From an uncultured Lachnospiraceae bacterium (GTDB taxonomy: Bacteria > Bacillota > Clostridia > Lachnospirales > Lachnospiraceae), in the NCBI GenBank assembly GCA_947564735.1, contig CANOEC010000006.1, forward strand, positions 62,001 through 126,000: 64,000 nt of DNA. The letters run 5' to 3'. How positions within the stretch are numbered: the first letter of the stretch is position 1; each line of letters opens with the position of its first letter. Positions 1 to 8,490 of this stretch are shown in pieces. A model generated the notes under the pieces. The model was not told the DNA's origin, searched no databases, and worked only from the letters and a program-made list of their open reading frames with translations. The translations under genes and the position numbers were made by a program.

Positions 1-278
1 ATGCGCTCTATTTTACCGCCGGCGGTGTGTTCGGCGGATGCCGCGCCGTAATAAATAACGGTCGTCACGAAAATATGACCATCATCACTTACGACCTCGT
101 CAATACAACCAAGGACTATATAAAAAGAGGACTGATTTCAGCTACTATCTGTCAACAGCCCTTTTTACAAGGTTCCAAACCTCTGTCCATCCTGTTTGCC
201 TATCTGACTACCGGCGAGCTCCCCGCCGTCGAGAATAACTATGTAGATATCGACATCCGCATCAAGGAGAATCTTTAA
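1..278 (+). CDS. LacI-type sugar-binding regulator or binding protein, C-terminal fragment
   Basis: The gene enters from the left edge and is open from base 3, so only about 91 C-terminal residues are visible. The fold looks like the end of a Peripla_BP_4 / LacI-family effector domain: a G-x-CRAV helix, a strand with TYDLV, then the typical stretch ISATICQQPFLQGSKPLSIL, which in this family closes the ligand cleft, and a final beta strand. Whether a helix-turn-helix or a signal peptide precedes it cannot be seen, so regulator versus solute-binding protein is undecided. It ends 17 bases inside the 3' end of the convergent c-di-GMP gene. Confidence 0.7.
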   Translation, partial: ALYFTAGGVFGGCRAVINNGRHENMTIITYDLVNTTKDYIKRGLISATICQQPFLQGSKPLSILFAYLTTGELPAVENNYVDIDIRIKENL

Positions 279-1968
279 TGCCTAAAAATTTCTTCTCAAA
301 CTGTTCCGCCGGAGATGGTTTCCCGAAATAATATCCCTGTATCATATCCGGCTCCGTCTTCATCATCTTGTCAAGTTCATCTTCTCCTTCTATTCCTTCC
401 ATGCAGACAGCAGAGCCCAGACTGTGGACCATGTCAATAATATGCTTGATAATACTGTAATCATGCTCATTCTGCAGTGCCTGTACAACAAAGCTTCTGT
501 CAATCTTAACAGTTTTTGCCTCAATCTCCTTCAGATAACGCATATTGGAATAACCCGTTCCGAAATCATCAAGCGCCAAATCAATGTTCTTCTCTTTCAG
601 ATTCTTGAACAGATCCATAATCCTCGTATCCGTCTCGATATATCCGCTCTCTGTCAGTTCCAGCACGAGACTCTCCGGCGGAATCCCTACTTCTTTCATA
701 CACTTGTCTACATCGTTAAGCAAATCGCTTTTATTCATCTGCACATAAGAAAGATTGACATGCACATGGAATCCCGGAAGAATATCACGCCACTTCTTAC
801 AAATCTTTGCTGCCTGCCACAAAACGTATTTTCCTACCGGAATAATCAGTCCGCTCTCTTCCAGAATCGGAATAAACATCGCCGGCGAAACATTACCATA
901 CTTCTCGCAGTTCCACCTAAGAAGCGCCTCCGCGCCAATCAGCTGATACTCTGGTGTAGACACAATCGGCTGGTAAAACACTTGAAATCCCCGGAAATTA
1001 TCGTTAATATCCTGTCGCATCAGCCGGCGGATATCCAGTCTTTTCAGATATTCGTTATAGACTTCAACGTCAAATACCGCCATCTGGTTCCTGCCGTTAC
1101 GCTTCGCCTCATTTAATGCAAACTCTGTCAGACGCAGAATCTCTTCCGCACTTCTGCCCATAAATTCATCCTGTATGATGCCTGCTGATATCGTATAAAA
1201 ACAGCTATACTCCTTCTGCCGAACCATATCCGCAACTCTGCCCTTAATCTCTTCATAGACAGTTCGCGCATCCTTGTCGGACGACGCCATGGCATCCACC
1301 AGCATAAACTCGTCCGCCATCAGACGATACACATCCACGCGCAAATCCACCGAAGCCACGATACAATCAGCGAGTTCGCGAAGCACATTGTCACCTGCCT
1401 CCACGCCCTCTTTCTCATTAATCTCCTTAAAGTTGTCAATGCCTATCCGCATCATATATCTGATAGTTTCCGGTCTGTCACGAAGAAGCTCCTCGGTGTC
1501 AAGCTTAAATCTGACCTCCTTGCGCAAGCCGGTAATATTATCCGCTTTCGCTTCTTTGCCAAGCTCCGTCACCCTTCCCACTAACAATCTGTGCCCGCCG
1601 GCACCCTTAATTACGGTTCCCCGGCAGTCAATCCAGACAATCTTGCCTGCCGCATCAATCCAGCGGTATTCCATACTATGCATTTCCTGTTCGCCCGAAG
1701 CGCATCGACTGATATCCTCCTTCACACTCGGGTAATCGGACGGATAAATAATCTTCTGTAATGCCGGTGTGGCATTCTCAATCACAACATCTTCAAAGGG
1801 AAAGCGTATAAGCATCTTTCTTGTCACCATGTAGGTATCCGTATCCAAATCCATAATATATATATAAGAATCCGAAGCTCTCTGAATCACCTCAAGGACT
1901 GCTCTGATTTCCTCCAAAGACATCTGCTGCAATGTTTCCGCATAATCTGTAAAATCTATAAAATCCAT
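262..1968 (-). CDS. PAS-GGDEF-EAL protein, probable c-di-GMP phosphodiesterase with degenerate GGDEF
   Basis: 568 residues, no membrane segment. Residues ~30-135 look like a PAS fold, ~145-300 a GGDEF domain and ~310-560 an EAL domain. The GGDEF signature reads MADEF (217-221), so the two glycines needed for cyclase chemistry are lost. The EAL domain keeps EALLRW (347-352), the ELTE strand (437-440), DDFGTG (467-472) and K-x-D (~488-490), the metal and catalytic set of active phosphodiesterases. The likely role is hydrolysis of c-di-GMP to pGpG under control of a PAS-sensed signal, with the dead GGDEF as a possible GTP-binding regulatory domain. It has its own consensus promoter and a strong ribosome binding site (AAGGGAG) and appears monocistronic. 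Confidence 0.93.
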   Translation of the reverse strand: MDFIDFTDYAETLQQMSLEEIRAVLEVIQRASDSYIYIMDLDTDTYMVTRKMLIRFPFEDVVIENATPALQKIIYPSDYPSVKEDISRCASGEQEMHSMEYRWIDAAGKIVWIDCRGTVIKGAGGHRLLVGRVTELGKEAKADNITGLRKEVRFKLDTEELLRDRPETIRYMMRIGIDNFKEINEKEGVEAGDNVLRELADCIVASVDLRVDVYRLMADEFMLVDAMASSDKDARTVYEEIKGRVADMVRQKEYSCFYTISAGIIQDEFMGRSAEEILRLTEFALNEAKRNGRNQMAVFDVEVYNEYLKRLDIRRLMRQDINDNFRGFQVFYQPIVSTPEYQLIGAEALLRWNCEKYGNVSPAMFIPILEESGLIIPVGKYVLWQAAKICKKWRDILPGFHVHVNLSYVQMNKSDLLNDVDKCMKEVGIPPESLVLELTESGYIETDTRIMDLFKNLKEKNIDLALDDFGTGYSNMRYLKEIEAKTVKIDRSFVVQALQNEHDYSIIKHIIDMVHSLGSAVCMEGIEGEDELDKMMKTEPDMIQGYYFGKPSPAEQFEKKFLGIKDSP

Positions 1969-1994
1969 AAAATATAACTCCCTTCGACCATTTT

Positions 1995-2023
1995 ATTATA
2001 CTCGTCTTGCTATATAATGTCAA
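1995..2023 (-). promoter_or_regulatory. Consensus sigma-A promoter of the c-di-GMP gene
   Basis: On the minus strand TTGACA (2018-2023) and TATAAT (1995-2000) are separated by exactly 17 bases, a perfect match to the vegetative consensus. Transcription would start near 1988, giving a leader of about 20 bases before the ATG at 1968. Confidence 0.85.
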
Positions 2024-2146
2024 TTTATTATTGTTGATTTTGTCTAGGTTTTTTGTTTTACACTCAATATTTTTTATTAAAATATTACAAAATCATATAC
2101 ACAACATCAGATAAATACATGATATACAATCCTAAAATATATATGC

Positions 2147-2175
2147 TATACAAAATCTGTGGTTTTTGTTATACT
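2147..2175 (+). promoter_or_regulatory. Candidate extended -10 promoter of the carbamate kinase gene
   Basis: TATACT (2170-2175) is preceded by TGT, an extended -10, with a weak -35 TATACA (2147-2152) at 17 bases. The start point would fall near 2182, exactly where the tandem hairpin repeat begins, so both repeats would lie in the 5' leader. The surrounding stretch 2024-2180 is AT-rich and shows no gene. Confidence 0.4.
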
Positions 2176-2182
2176 GATACTA

Positions 2183-2337
2183 TAAGAAAATCTGCTTCGC
2201 AGATTATCTTGGGAAGAATGCTTCGCATTCTTCCGCTCTTTGGAGAAATTTCCTATTACGTAAGAAAATCTGCTTCGCAGATTATCTTGGGAAGAATGCT
2301 TCGCATTCTTCCGCTCTTTGGAGGAATTTCCTATATA
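2183..2337 (+). repeat. Two tandem copies (78-bp period) of a multi-hairpin intergenic element
   Basis: Each copy carries a 7-bp stem with a TTC loop (AATCTGC/GCAGATT), a 10-bp stem with a TTC loop (GGAAGAATGC/GCATTCTTCC), then a tail like CTCTTTGGAGGAATTTCC. The copies start at 2183 and 2261 and are nearly identical, differing mainly at GGAGAAA versus GGAGGAA. Relatives lie at 8491, 13937 (reverse), 19969 and 43441. The pair sits between the probable promoter and the start codon of the carbamate kinase. Confidence 0.85.
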
Positions 2338-2371
2338 AAAGATTTGCCAGAAAACGGAGGAAACAGAGCAT

Positions 2372-3307
2372 ATGAGCAAGAAACGAGCAGTCGTCTCTCT
2401 TGGGCATGAGGCGCTTGGCTATACAACACTGGAGCAATGGGACGCGGTTAAATTAACCGCCAAAGCGCTGGCTGACCTGACAGAAGCTGATTATCAGCTT
2501 ATCATTACACATAGTAACGGTCCGCAGGTCAGCATGATCCACAAGGCAATGACCGAGCTGCGCCGCGTATATATCGACTACACTCCGGCGCCCATGTGTG
2601 TCTGTTCCGCCATGAGTCAGGGTTATGTGGGATATGATATCCAGAATGCTCTGCGCGCGGAGCTGTTGTGCCGTGGCATTTCCAAGACCGTCAGCACAAT
2701 TCTGACGCAGGTGACGGTGGATCCCTATGACGAGGCATTTTACGAGCCTACCAAGGTCATCGGGCGCTATATGTCCAAGGAAGATGCGGAAGTGGAAATC
2801 AAGAAAGGCAATTTCGTTGTCGAGAAGCCCGGTAAAGGGTTTCGTCGCGTGGTTGCCGCCCCAAAACCGATTGATATTGTGGAAATTGACGCCATCCGCG
2901 CACTGGCGGATGCCGGACAGATTGTAATCGCCTGTGGCGGCGGCGGAATCCCTGTCATCGAACAAAACCACATGTTAAAAGGGGCTTCCGCAGTCATCGA
3001 GAAAGATTCTATCGCCGGAAAACTGGCAGGTGACTTACATGCCGATGAACTGATTATTTTGACAGGAGTGCCCTGTGTCTATCAGAATTTCAGCACAGAC
3101 AGACAGGAGCCGTTAAGTACACTGACCGTTGAAGAATGTAAGAAACTGATGGAGGAGGGACAATTTGAAGCGGGAACCATGCTCCCAAAAATCGAGGCCT
3201 CTATCGCTTATCTTGCAAAAAACCCTGCAGGCAGCGTGCGAATCACCTCTATCGATACCGTTGCCGACGCCATAAAAGGCAAGAGCGGCACAATCATTAC
3301 CGCTTAA
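2372..3307 (+). CDS. arcC: Carbamate kinase, YqeA-like subfamily
   Basis: 311 residues, normal family length. Carbamate kinase transfers phosphate between carbamoyl phosphate and ADP. Conserved parts include NGPQVS (~50-55), SQGYVGYD, PTKVIG, the ACGGGGIPVI strand-loop, the E-K-D motif corresponding to catalytic K-D, ILTGV, and MLPKIEA with the late conserved Lys. The first glycine loop, normally GGNA, reads GHEA here, and HGNGPQVG reads HSNGPQVS, so the phosphate-binding face is altered. The start is fixed by GGAGG nine bases or so upstream. No arginine deiminase, ornithine carbamoyltransferase or purine catabolism genes are adjacent, so the source of carbamoyl phosphate is not shown. The 3' end overlaps lspA by four bases. 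Confidence 0.85.
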   Translation: MSKKRAVVSLGHEALGYTTLEQWDAVKLTAKALADLTEADYQLIITHSNGPQVSMIHKAMTELRRVYIDYTPAPMCVCSAMSQGYVGYDIQNALRAELLCRGISKTVSTILTQVTVDPYDEAFYEPTKVIGRYMSKEDAEVEIKKGNFVVEKPGKGFRRVVAAPKPIDIVEIDAIRALADAGQIVIACGGGGIPVIEQNHMLKGASAVIEKDSIAGKLAGDLHADELIILTGVPCVYQNFSTDRQEPLSTLTVEECKKLMEEGQFEAGTMLPKIEASIAYLAKNPAGSVRITSIDTVADAIKGKSGTIITA

Positions 3308-3762
3308 TCAGCGCTTCCGAGCACAATAAGAAGCGCACCAATCATAATGCAGAAATCAGAAATATTAAATACGATATTTCTGATTTTTTTGTTTTTTACC
3401 GGAAAACTCACATAGTCTACCACATACTTGCGAATCAGACGATCGTAAGTATTGCTGTATGCACCGCCGAGAAGCAACGCCAGACCGTACTTAAGCAGAG
3501 CGCTTCCCCGAAACGTAAAGGTTGCCAGAAAAAGCACCGTGGCGCCCAGTGTCAGCCCCAGTGATAACATGGCGACCAGCCCGCGCTTTCTCTCTCCAGC
3601 ATTCAAGAAGGCGCCCCGGTTATGATATTTGTGCAATAGGAGCCTTCCGCCGCAGACAGTCTCCCTTTCGCCCTCCGTCCTCGTTTTCTCAATATGATTT
3701 TTAATGAGCAAATCTGTTACAAACACTGCTATCGCAAGCAGCGCACAGCTTATGACTGTCAT
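3304..3762 (-). CDS. lspA: Signal peptidase II (lipoprotein signal peptidase)
   Basis: 152 residues, four predicted membrane helices. LspA is the membrane aspartyl protease that cuts prolipoproteins in front of the lipid-modified Cys. The family motifs are present: N-terminal D17 and K21, HNRGAF (47-52), GGAYSNTYDR (99-108), then VVDYV with catalytic D116 and NISD with catalytic D136. It lacks a few residues relative to common LspA and may be a second copy in the genome. The ribosome binding site GGGAGGGTCACT precedes the ATG. The gene is convergent with the carbamate kinase. Confidence 0.88.
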   Translation of the reverse strand: MTVISCALLAIAVFVTDLLIKNHIEKTRTEGERETVCGGRLLLHKYHNRGAFLNAGERKRGLVAMLSLGLTLGATVLFLATFTFRGSALLKYGLALLLGGAYSNTYDRLIRKYVVDYVSFPVKNKKIRNIVFNISDFCIMIGALLIVLGSAD

Positions 3763-3817
3763 AGTGACCCTCCCTTACCGAAATACAGGCACACACTCCC
3801 TACCCGAATTACTAAGG

Positions 3818-3847
3818 AATATACCATAATGTTGCGTGGAGCGTCAA
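3818..3847 (-). promoter_or_regulatory. Probable lspA promoter
   Basis: Minus-strand TTGACG (3842-3847), 18-base spacer, TATATT (3818-3823). The start point would lie about 45-50 bases before the lspA ATG. Confidence 0.5.
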
Positions 3848-3898
3848 GATTTATCCTATTTCCCTCATGTCATTTGTCATGTCAGAATTTCCGCCACA

Positions 3899-4576
3899 TC
3901 AGCCGCCGATAATTCTACCATCCTTGACCGTAATCACACGGTCACAGCATTTCGTGAGCTCTCTGTTATGGGTAACAAAAAGAATTGCCCTATTCATGCT
4001 GGTAGAAAAGTGGCGCAAAAGCTTCACCACCACCTGCGTATTTACACTGTCCAGATTTCCGGTCGGCTCGTCGGCTAGGATGATGTCCGGCTCGCAAAGA
4101 AGCGCCCGCAGGACAGCCGTCCTCTGCTGTTCTCCGCCCGAAAGCTGCATAGGAAATACATTCTTCTTTTCCTTTAATCTCAGCATCTCCAGATACTCAT
4201 CGATTGTGTCCTCCACAATTTTCTTTTTCTTAAGCTGAAGCGGCAGAATAATATTCTCATATACGGTCAACTCATGAATCAGATTATAATCCTGAAAAAT
4301 AAAGCCCACCTGCCTGCGCCTGAACAGCGTCCTTTTTCTGTCGTCAAAATCGGATATTGCTTCTCCCGCGATGTGAATCGTCCCTTCACTGACACTGTCC
4401 ATTCCGCCCACCAGATTAAGAAGCGTCGTCTTGCCGCTGCCGGAATCGCCCACAATCGCCGCAAACTCTCCTTTTCCTATCCTCATATTCACATGATCGA
4501 GAACCCTCACTTTACCGGACGGGTTATCATAAAACTTGCTCACATTTTGTACATCGACTACGATTTCTCTCTCCAT
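3899..4576 (-). CDS. ABC transporter ATPase (MacB/LolD/BceA type)
   Basis: 225 residues from the Met preceded by GGAAGGGAG; a Met seven residues upstream is less likely. Motifs: Walker A GDSGSGKT (43-50), Q-loop Q95, signature LSGGEQ (145-150), Walker B ILADEPTGNLDS (~166-177) and the H-loop THNREL. The LADEPTGNLD form is typical of ATPases that work with FtsX-fold permeases in mechanotransmission, lipoprotein release or peptide-antibiotic resistance. It is the last gene of a four-gene operon, 21 bases behind its permease. Substrate unknown. Confidence 0.92.
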   Translation of the reverse strand: MEREIVVDVQNVSKFYDNPSGKVRVLDHVNMRIGKGEFAAIVGDSGSGKTTLLNLVGGMDSVSEGTIHIAGEAISDFDDRKRTLFRRRQVGFIFQDYNLIHELTVYENIILPLQLKKKKIVEDTIDEYLEMLRLKEKKNVFPMQLSGGEQQRTAVLRALLCEPDIILADEPTGNLDSVNTQVVVKLLRHFSTSMNRAILFVTHNRELTKCCDRVITVKDGRIIGG

Positions 4577-4597
4577 TTTCTCTCCCTTCCAAAGCAT

Positions 4598-7141
4598 TCA
4601 ACCAATCTCTTTCAGTTCCATTCTCCTGCGCACACCCCACGGCGCCAGAACCGCAGCAACACATCCAAGCACGGCGTAAAGCACATAAATAAACGTATAA
4701 CTATGATATGTGATGTATGGCTGCGCCAAAACCTTTTCTATCAGAAAATAGACGCCGAAAAAAGCCAGTACCATGCCCGGTACAATTCCTCCCGCCATAT
4801 ACAGCATTCCTTCTTTTATCAGATTCTTTCTGATTTCCCATTCTTCCACTCCCATGCTATGTAAGACTGCCAGCTCTTTACTTCTATCGTAAATACCGCT
4901 TACCGTACAGTTCACAAAATTCAGCATACCCATGACAAGTAAGACGCCGCTTAGGACAAAACCTGCCAGTTTTAATCCGTCCGTATATTCCCTAACCCGT
5001 CCGGCTTCTGTCCGGGCGCTGCGATACGCAGTCCGTCCGCTGCCCGTTTCCTTTAAGGCATCTGCCACACTCTCCAAAGCAGTATCCCATGCCTCATGAA
5101 AACCCGCTTCCACATCAAAAGCATACAGATAGTAATCCGTCCTTTTTTCCATCTTTCGCCATGTCTTCATGGGAAGGTACATATCCCCCTCCAATGAAAT
5201 CTGCGGAAAAGCCAAAGATAACGGCATTCTATCCACAATCGCCATAACCGTATATTCGCCTTCTTCCCCGCTCCTAAAATGTACGGTCACTTTATCACCC
5301 GGATTGTAACACGCCTCATTCTCTATATTGTCATCACCGTAAATCGGATTGAGCAGTACATAGCCGCCCGAAGAAAACCGCTCCCAGTCAATTTCACCCC
5401 GTATGGGCACAAGCTTTTGCAGCATCATCTCATCCAGCCCATATAGATGCACCCATGCCTCCCCGGATGAACCGGAAGAACCAAACTCATCTTTGTCGTA
5501 TTCTCCGTTAATCCTGCTAAAACGCTCTACTCCCTCCTCCGGCAGACGGATATTGACAAGCGACATCGCCGCGCCGCCCTCCTCCTTGATGCCGGGAAGC
5601 GTACGATACCGCATCATCTCTTCCTCCGAAACCCTCGCATAAGAAACAGGATTCAGATTTGGATTGGTAAATACCGGTTCCTTGGCAAAAATATAATCCG
5701 CGTCCAGTTCTCCCTTCACATACTCCTCCACATCAAACCCTTCCGCCACGGTATAGAACGCACTGGCAAGCATAAAGCTTAACGAGATAGATACGCACAC
5801 CTTCATCACTTTTGTTTTATCGCTTAAGAAACTTCTCAGGGCAAACTTCGTCAGACAATCCTTGTCTTGCGCTGTTCTTACCTTACCGAAGCTTCCTATA
5901 TGTTTCTTCCTCTCTATCGGTGACGCATTCTTTGCCATTTTCACGGTCTTTCCCCCGCTGATTTTCACCGTCAGATAAGAAAATGTCAGCGCCATAACAA
6001 AAATCATCACATTGCCGCTTCTTTGGATCTGCAGTGTTGTACCGACATTCAGAATGCCGGGCAGTACCGCCGCAGAAATGAAATATCCCGCCGCCAGCGC
6101 CGGAATGACGGCGATGTAGAACAATAACGCGTTTCCCCTGCGGACAATTCTCTTTATTTCCTTTCTCGTTACTCCTCCGGTAGACAATTTCCCGTAGAAT
6201 CTTACTTCTTTTATGGCAAAAATCTGAAAAATATTAGATATAAACAAGTATCCCACCATCATAATCAGGGATAGAAGCAAGAGAAACGCCGCCCATGTGC
6301 CAATCCCCATACCTTCAAACAACGAGAAATCATTTATGAAAAATCCTCCTTCCTCCAACTCAATTCCTTCCTCCGCTGTAAGCATAGACACAAGTCGTCT
6401 GATATTTGCGCGGGAAGAAAACATAACACCCATCATTCTATATGTAACATCTTCCGGATTTTTTCCCTGTTTCACAAGCTGCCTGCATATTTTTTGGCAA
6501 AAAGCATCTGATGTCCATACAACATGCAGCGGCTGTCCCGACATTTCATAGATTCCGACTATGGTAAATGTGTCCGTATATGCTTCATCCTCAACGTAGT
6601 ATGTTAATTCTGTCTGTATTTTTATATCATTATCGCTCTCCTGTACCTCCTGCGCACACGTCCCATCCGGTCCAGATACGATTTGCCCGCCGCCTGTCCT
6701 CCCCGTCTCAAATACAAGCCCGCATTCTTTCAGATATTGGTCGGACACTACAATCTCATTGTCCCCTTTGGGAGTACGCCCTTTTATCGGATAATAACGC
6801 ATCCACTGCGCCATCTTCTCATCAAAAGCAAATAGCTGAATCCCGCCGGCGCCGGAAGGCTCCTGCATGATGGCAAAACGGGTTCCCACGCCCGTCTCCG
6901 ACACGTGCTTGTTCTGGCTGATTCTCTCATATTCATCTTCCGACACAGGAAGAATGGCATCCGCCAATACCGGCGAAGTAGTCCTCATCATCTCTTCCGC
7001 GGCATCCATCACAAAAAATAATGCGGAAAAAAACGCGACAAACAATACGGTCGTAAAAAATACCGCCGCTATGATACAGATGCTTCTCCCTTTCTCCCGC
7101 ACAGCTTTTCTATACGGAATTTTCCACAATACGCTTATCAT
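4598..7141 (-). CDS. FtsX-type ABC transporter permease with large extracytoplasmic domains
   Basis: 847 residues from the Met preceded by AAAGGAGAAACACC; an upstream Met would add 17 residues and overlap the regulator gene. About eight membrane helices: one near the N terminus, three around residues 290-400, one near ~450, and three in the last 160 residues, i.e. two FtsX modules. Each module carries a MacB-like periplasmic-type domain of some 200 residues rich in acidic and aromatic residues. Partner of the adjacent ATPase. It may handle a peptide, lipoprotein or membrane stress signal; the sequence does not say which. Cotranscribed with the LuxR-like gene upstream. Confidence 0.88.
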   Translation of the reverse strand: MISVLWKIPYRKAVREKGRSICIIAAVFFTTVLFVAFFSALFFVMDAAEEMMRTTSPVLADAILPVSEDEYERISQNKHVSETGVGTRFAIMQEPSGAGGIQLFAFDEKMAQWMRYYPIKGRTPKGDNEIVVSDQYLKECGLVFETGRTGGGQIVSGPDGTCAQEVQESDNDIKIQTELTYYVEDEAYTDTFTIVGIYEMSGQPLHVVWTSDAFCQKICRQLVKQGKNPEDVTYRMMGVMFSSRANIRRLVSMLTAEEGIELEEGGFFINDFSLFEGMGIGTWAAFLLLLSLIMMVGYLFISNIFQIFAIKEVRFYGKLSTGGVTRKEIKRIVRRGNALLFYIAVIPALAAGYFISAAVLPGILNVGTTLQIQRSGNVMIFVMALTFSYLTVKISGGKTVKMAKNASPIERKKHIGSFGKVRTAQDKDCLTKFALRSFLSDKTKVMKVCVSISLSFMLASAFYTVAEGFDVEEYVKGELDADYIFAKEPVFTNPNLNPVSYARVSEEEMMRYRTLPGIKEEGGAAMSLVNIRLPEEGVERFSRINGEYDKDEFGSSGSSGEAWVHLYGLDEMMLQKLVPIRGEIDWERFSSGGYVLLNPIYGDDNIENEACYNPGDKVTVHFRSGEEGEYTVMAIVDRMPLSLAFPQISLEGDMYLPMKTWRKMEKRTDYYLYAFDVEAGFHEAWDTALESVADALKETGSGRTAYRSARTEAGRVREYTDGLKLAGFVLSGVLLVMGMLNFVNCTVSGIYDRSKELAVLHSMGVEEWEIRKNLIKEGMLYMAGGIVPGMVLAFFGVYFLIEKVLAQPYITYHSYTFIYVLYAVLGCVAAVLAPWGVRRRMELKEIG

Positions 7142-7179
7142 GGTGTTTCTCCTTTCCCTGCTGTATTTTCCGGCAGCTC

Positions 7180-7686
7180 CTATCTTGTGCAAACTTCCTG
7201 CCCGCCATCAACTTTGTGCCGAAATTCTTTTCTGCCCATCACCTGCATCTTTTCATAGATATGCGACACATGCTTTTTGACGGTGGTCTCCGCAATAAAC
7301 AAATCTTCGCCGATTTGTCTGTTTGTATATCCCCTGTAAAGCAGCCACGCCACTTCCTCTTCCCGCTTCGACAGCCCGTATCCCAAAATGGCTGTTTCAA
7401 ATCTCTCACGGGCAGTTCTGATAGTAAAGAATTTCTCTTCAGATTTTTCCTGCCCTGCCGCATCCTTTTTTCCGGAAACGGCTGCATCTGTCTTATGCCT
7501 GTCACTGTTTACTCTCATGTACAAGCATAAGACAAGAAGCCATGGAATGCCGATTACCACCGCAGCAAGCATTGCTGACCACTCATTGGAGGGGACAGCG
7601 ATTGCCCTGAACTGTGACAGAAAAAGCAGCGTCAAAAGTACAATATATGTCAATCCGAGTACGAACCGGAGTATTTGTCTCTTCAT
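7180..7686 (-). CDS. Membrane-tethered LuxR-family transcription regulator
   Basis: 168 residues. Two hydrophobic helices (about 8-28 and 36-58) anchor it, followed by a charged linker and a C-terminal LuxR/GerE helix-turn-helix (about 105-150, LSKREEEVAWLLYRGYTNRQ and ETTVKKHVSHIYEKM). There is no receiver or sensor domain, so the signal most likely comes through the membrane part or a partner protein. It is the second gene in the operon and the permease start lies 38 bases downstream, which suggests it controls the transporter and senses its state. Start chosen at the ATG 15 bases behind the previous gene. Confidence 0.82.
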   Translation of the reverse strand: MKRQILRFVLGLTYIVLLTLLFLSQFRAIAVPSNEWSAMLAAVVIGIPWLLVLCLYMRVNSDRHKTDAAVSGKKDAAGQEKSEEKFFTIRTARERFETAILGYGLSKREEEVAWLLYRGYTNRQIGEDLFIAETTVKKHVSHIYEKMQVMGRKEFRHKVDGGQEVCTR

Positions 7687-7701
7687 ACGTTATCTGGCAC
7701 C

Positions 7702-8175
7702 CTATTCCTTCTCATCTTCTTTTTCCATATATTCAACAATTCTCCTCTTTGCCTCCAGTTGTAACGGCAGCAGCAGCAATTCAAAAATGGCGCTGTAAAA
7801 AATTGCCAAGAACGCCACCGCCAGATGCGGGCCGACCAAAGCCCAGTCACTCATTCTTTCCATTATGGAAAAGACACCTTGAAAGGATACGATACAGCCG
7901 GCACATAACACCTGTTTTTGCATCATCTCGACCACGTCCAAGGTATAGCGCAGTTTGCTGAAGCTGCAAGAATAGTCTTTACGGAACAACTGAAACGCCC
8001 GCAGAAAATCTTTGAACACGCCCCGGCGCAAAAGTACGGGAATCGTCAGAATTATCATACAAATCAAGACCGGAAGATGGATTATCTCCACAGCGCTTTT
8101 TGCCGCAAATCCGGGGTAGCTGAATTCAAACAGCAGAAACGATACCACAATACAAATAATTTCCATTAACATCAT
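7702..8175 (-). CDS. Small MotA/TolQ/ExbB-like membrane protein
   Basis: 157 residues from the ATG preceded by AGAAAAGAGG. Three or four hydrophobic helices (about 4-20, 32-48, 85-103, 113-138) with a cytoplasmic segment rich in Arg and Lys between the second and third. The last helix and flank, with GPHLAVAFLAIFYS followed by LPLQLEAKRR, resemble the C-terminal part of MotA/ExbB proton-channel subunits. The similarity is distant and no MotB/ExbD partner is visible. First gene of the operon with the membrane LuxR regulator and the ABC transporter. The function is not established. Confidence 0.6.
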   Translation of the reverse strand: MMLMEIICIVVSFLLFEFSYPGFAAKSAVEIIHLPVLICMIILTIPVLLRRGVFKDFLRAFQLFRKDYSCSFSKLRYTLDVVEMMQKQVLCAGCIVSFQGVFSIMERMSDWALVGPHLAVAFLAIFYSAIFELLLLPLQLEAKRRIVEYMEKEDEKE

Positions 8176-8490
8176 TTTTCCTCTTTTCTTTCTTTTTTCC
8201 CTTTGTCCCTTTGTCCTCTTCTCCACTTATTCTCTTTCCCTTTTCTTTTTTCACTCTGCTCTGGATTGGAGGTCTGTCTATTTATCTTTATCAAATTTAT
8301 CATAATACGGCACATAAAATCTATACTACTTTCGCCCGTATTGGTAGTATTTGTGACAATACCACTGTCTTTTATCCCATCGCCGGAATATGTTAGAAAG
8401 TCCAATCGACAAAGCAGACACAGGAGAGCAATTTGTGCAATCTGCCTTTCCAGTTTGTACAAAGCACCTTTTGACACCCGAATCCAACTA
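8176..8490 (-). promoter_or_regulatory. Long purine-rich leader region of the LuxR/ABC operon
   Basis: No gene is convincing here on either strand. On the minus strand the 85 bases before the start codon are almost pure purine with repeated GGGACAAAGGG-like units. Further upstream is a dyad GGTATTGTCACAAATACTACC-like (around 8338-8358) that could be an operator, and a TATGAT box near 8300. No confident -35 was found. Confidence 0.3.

Noticed and set aside
424-1116. Plus-strand 230-residue frame opposite the EAL domain
   Set aside because: Shadow of a well-conserved coding region; no start signals.
2183-2337. Attachment site or short CRISPR from the tandem 78-bp repeat
   Set aside because: Only two copies without spacers, dominated by hairpins, with relatives scattered elsewhere; no integrase.
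2053-2409. Plus-strand 118-residue frame over the hairpin repeats
   Set aside because: Its second half simply translates the tandem element twice; the carbamate kinase start with GGAGG lies inside it.
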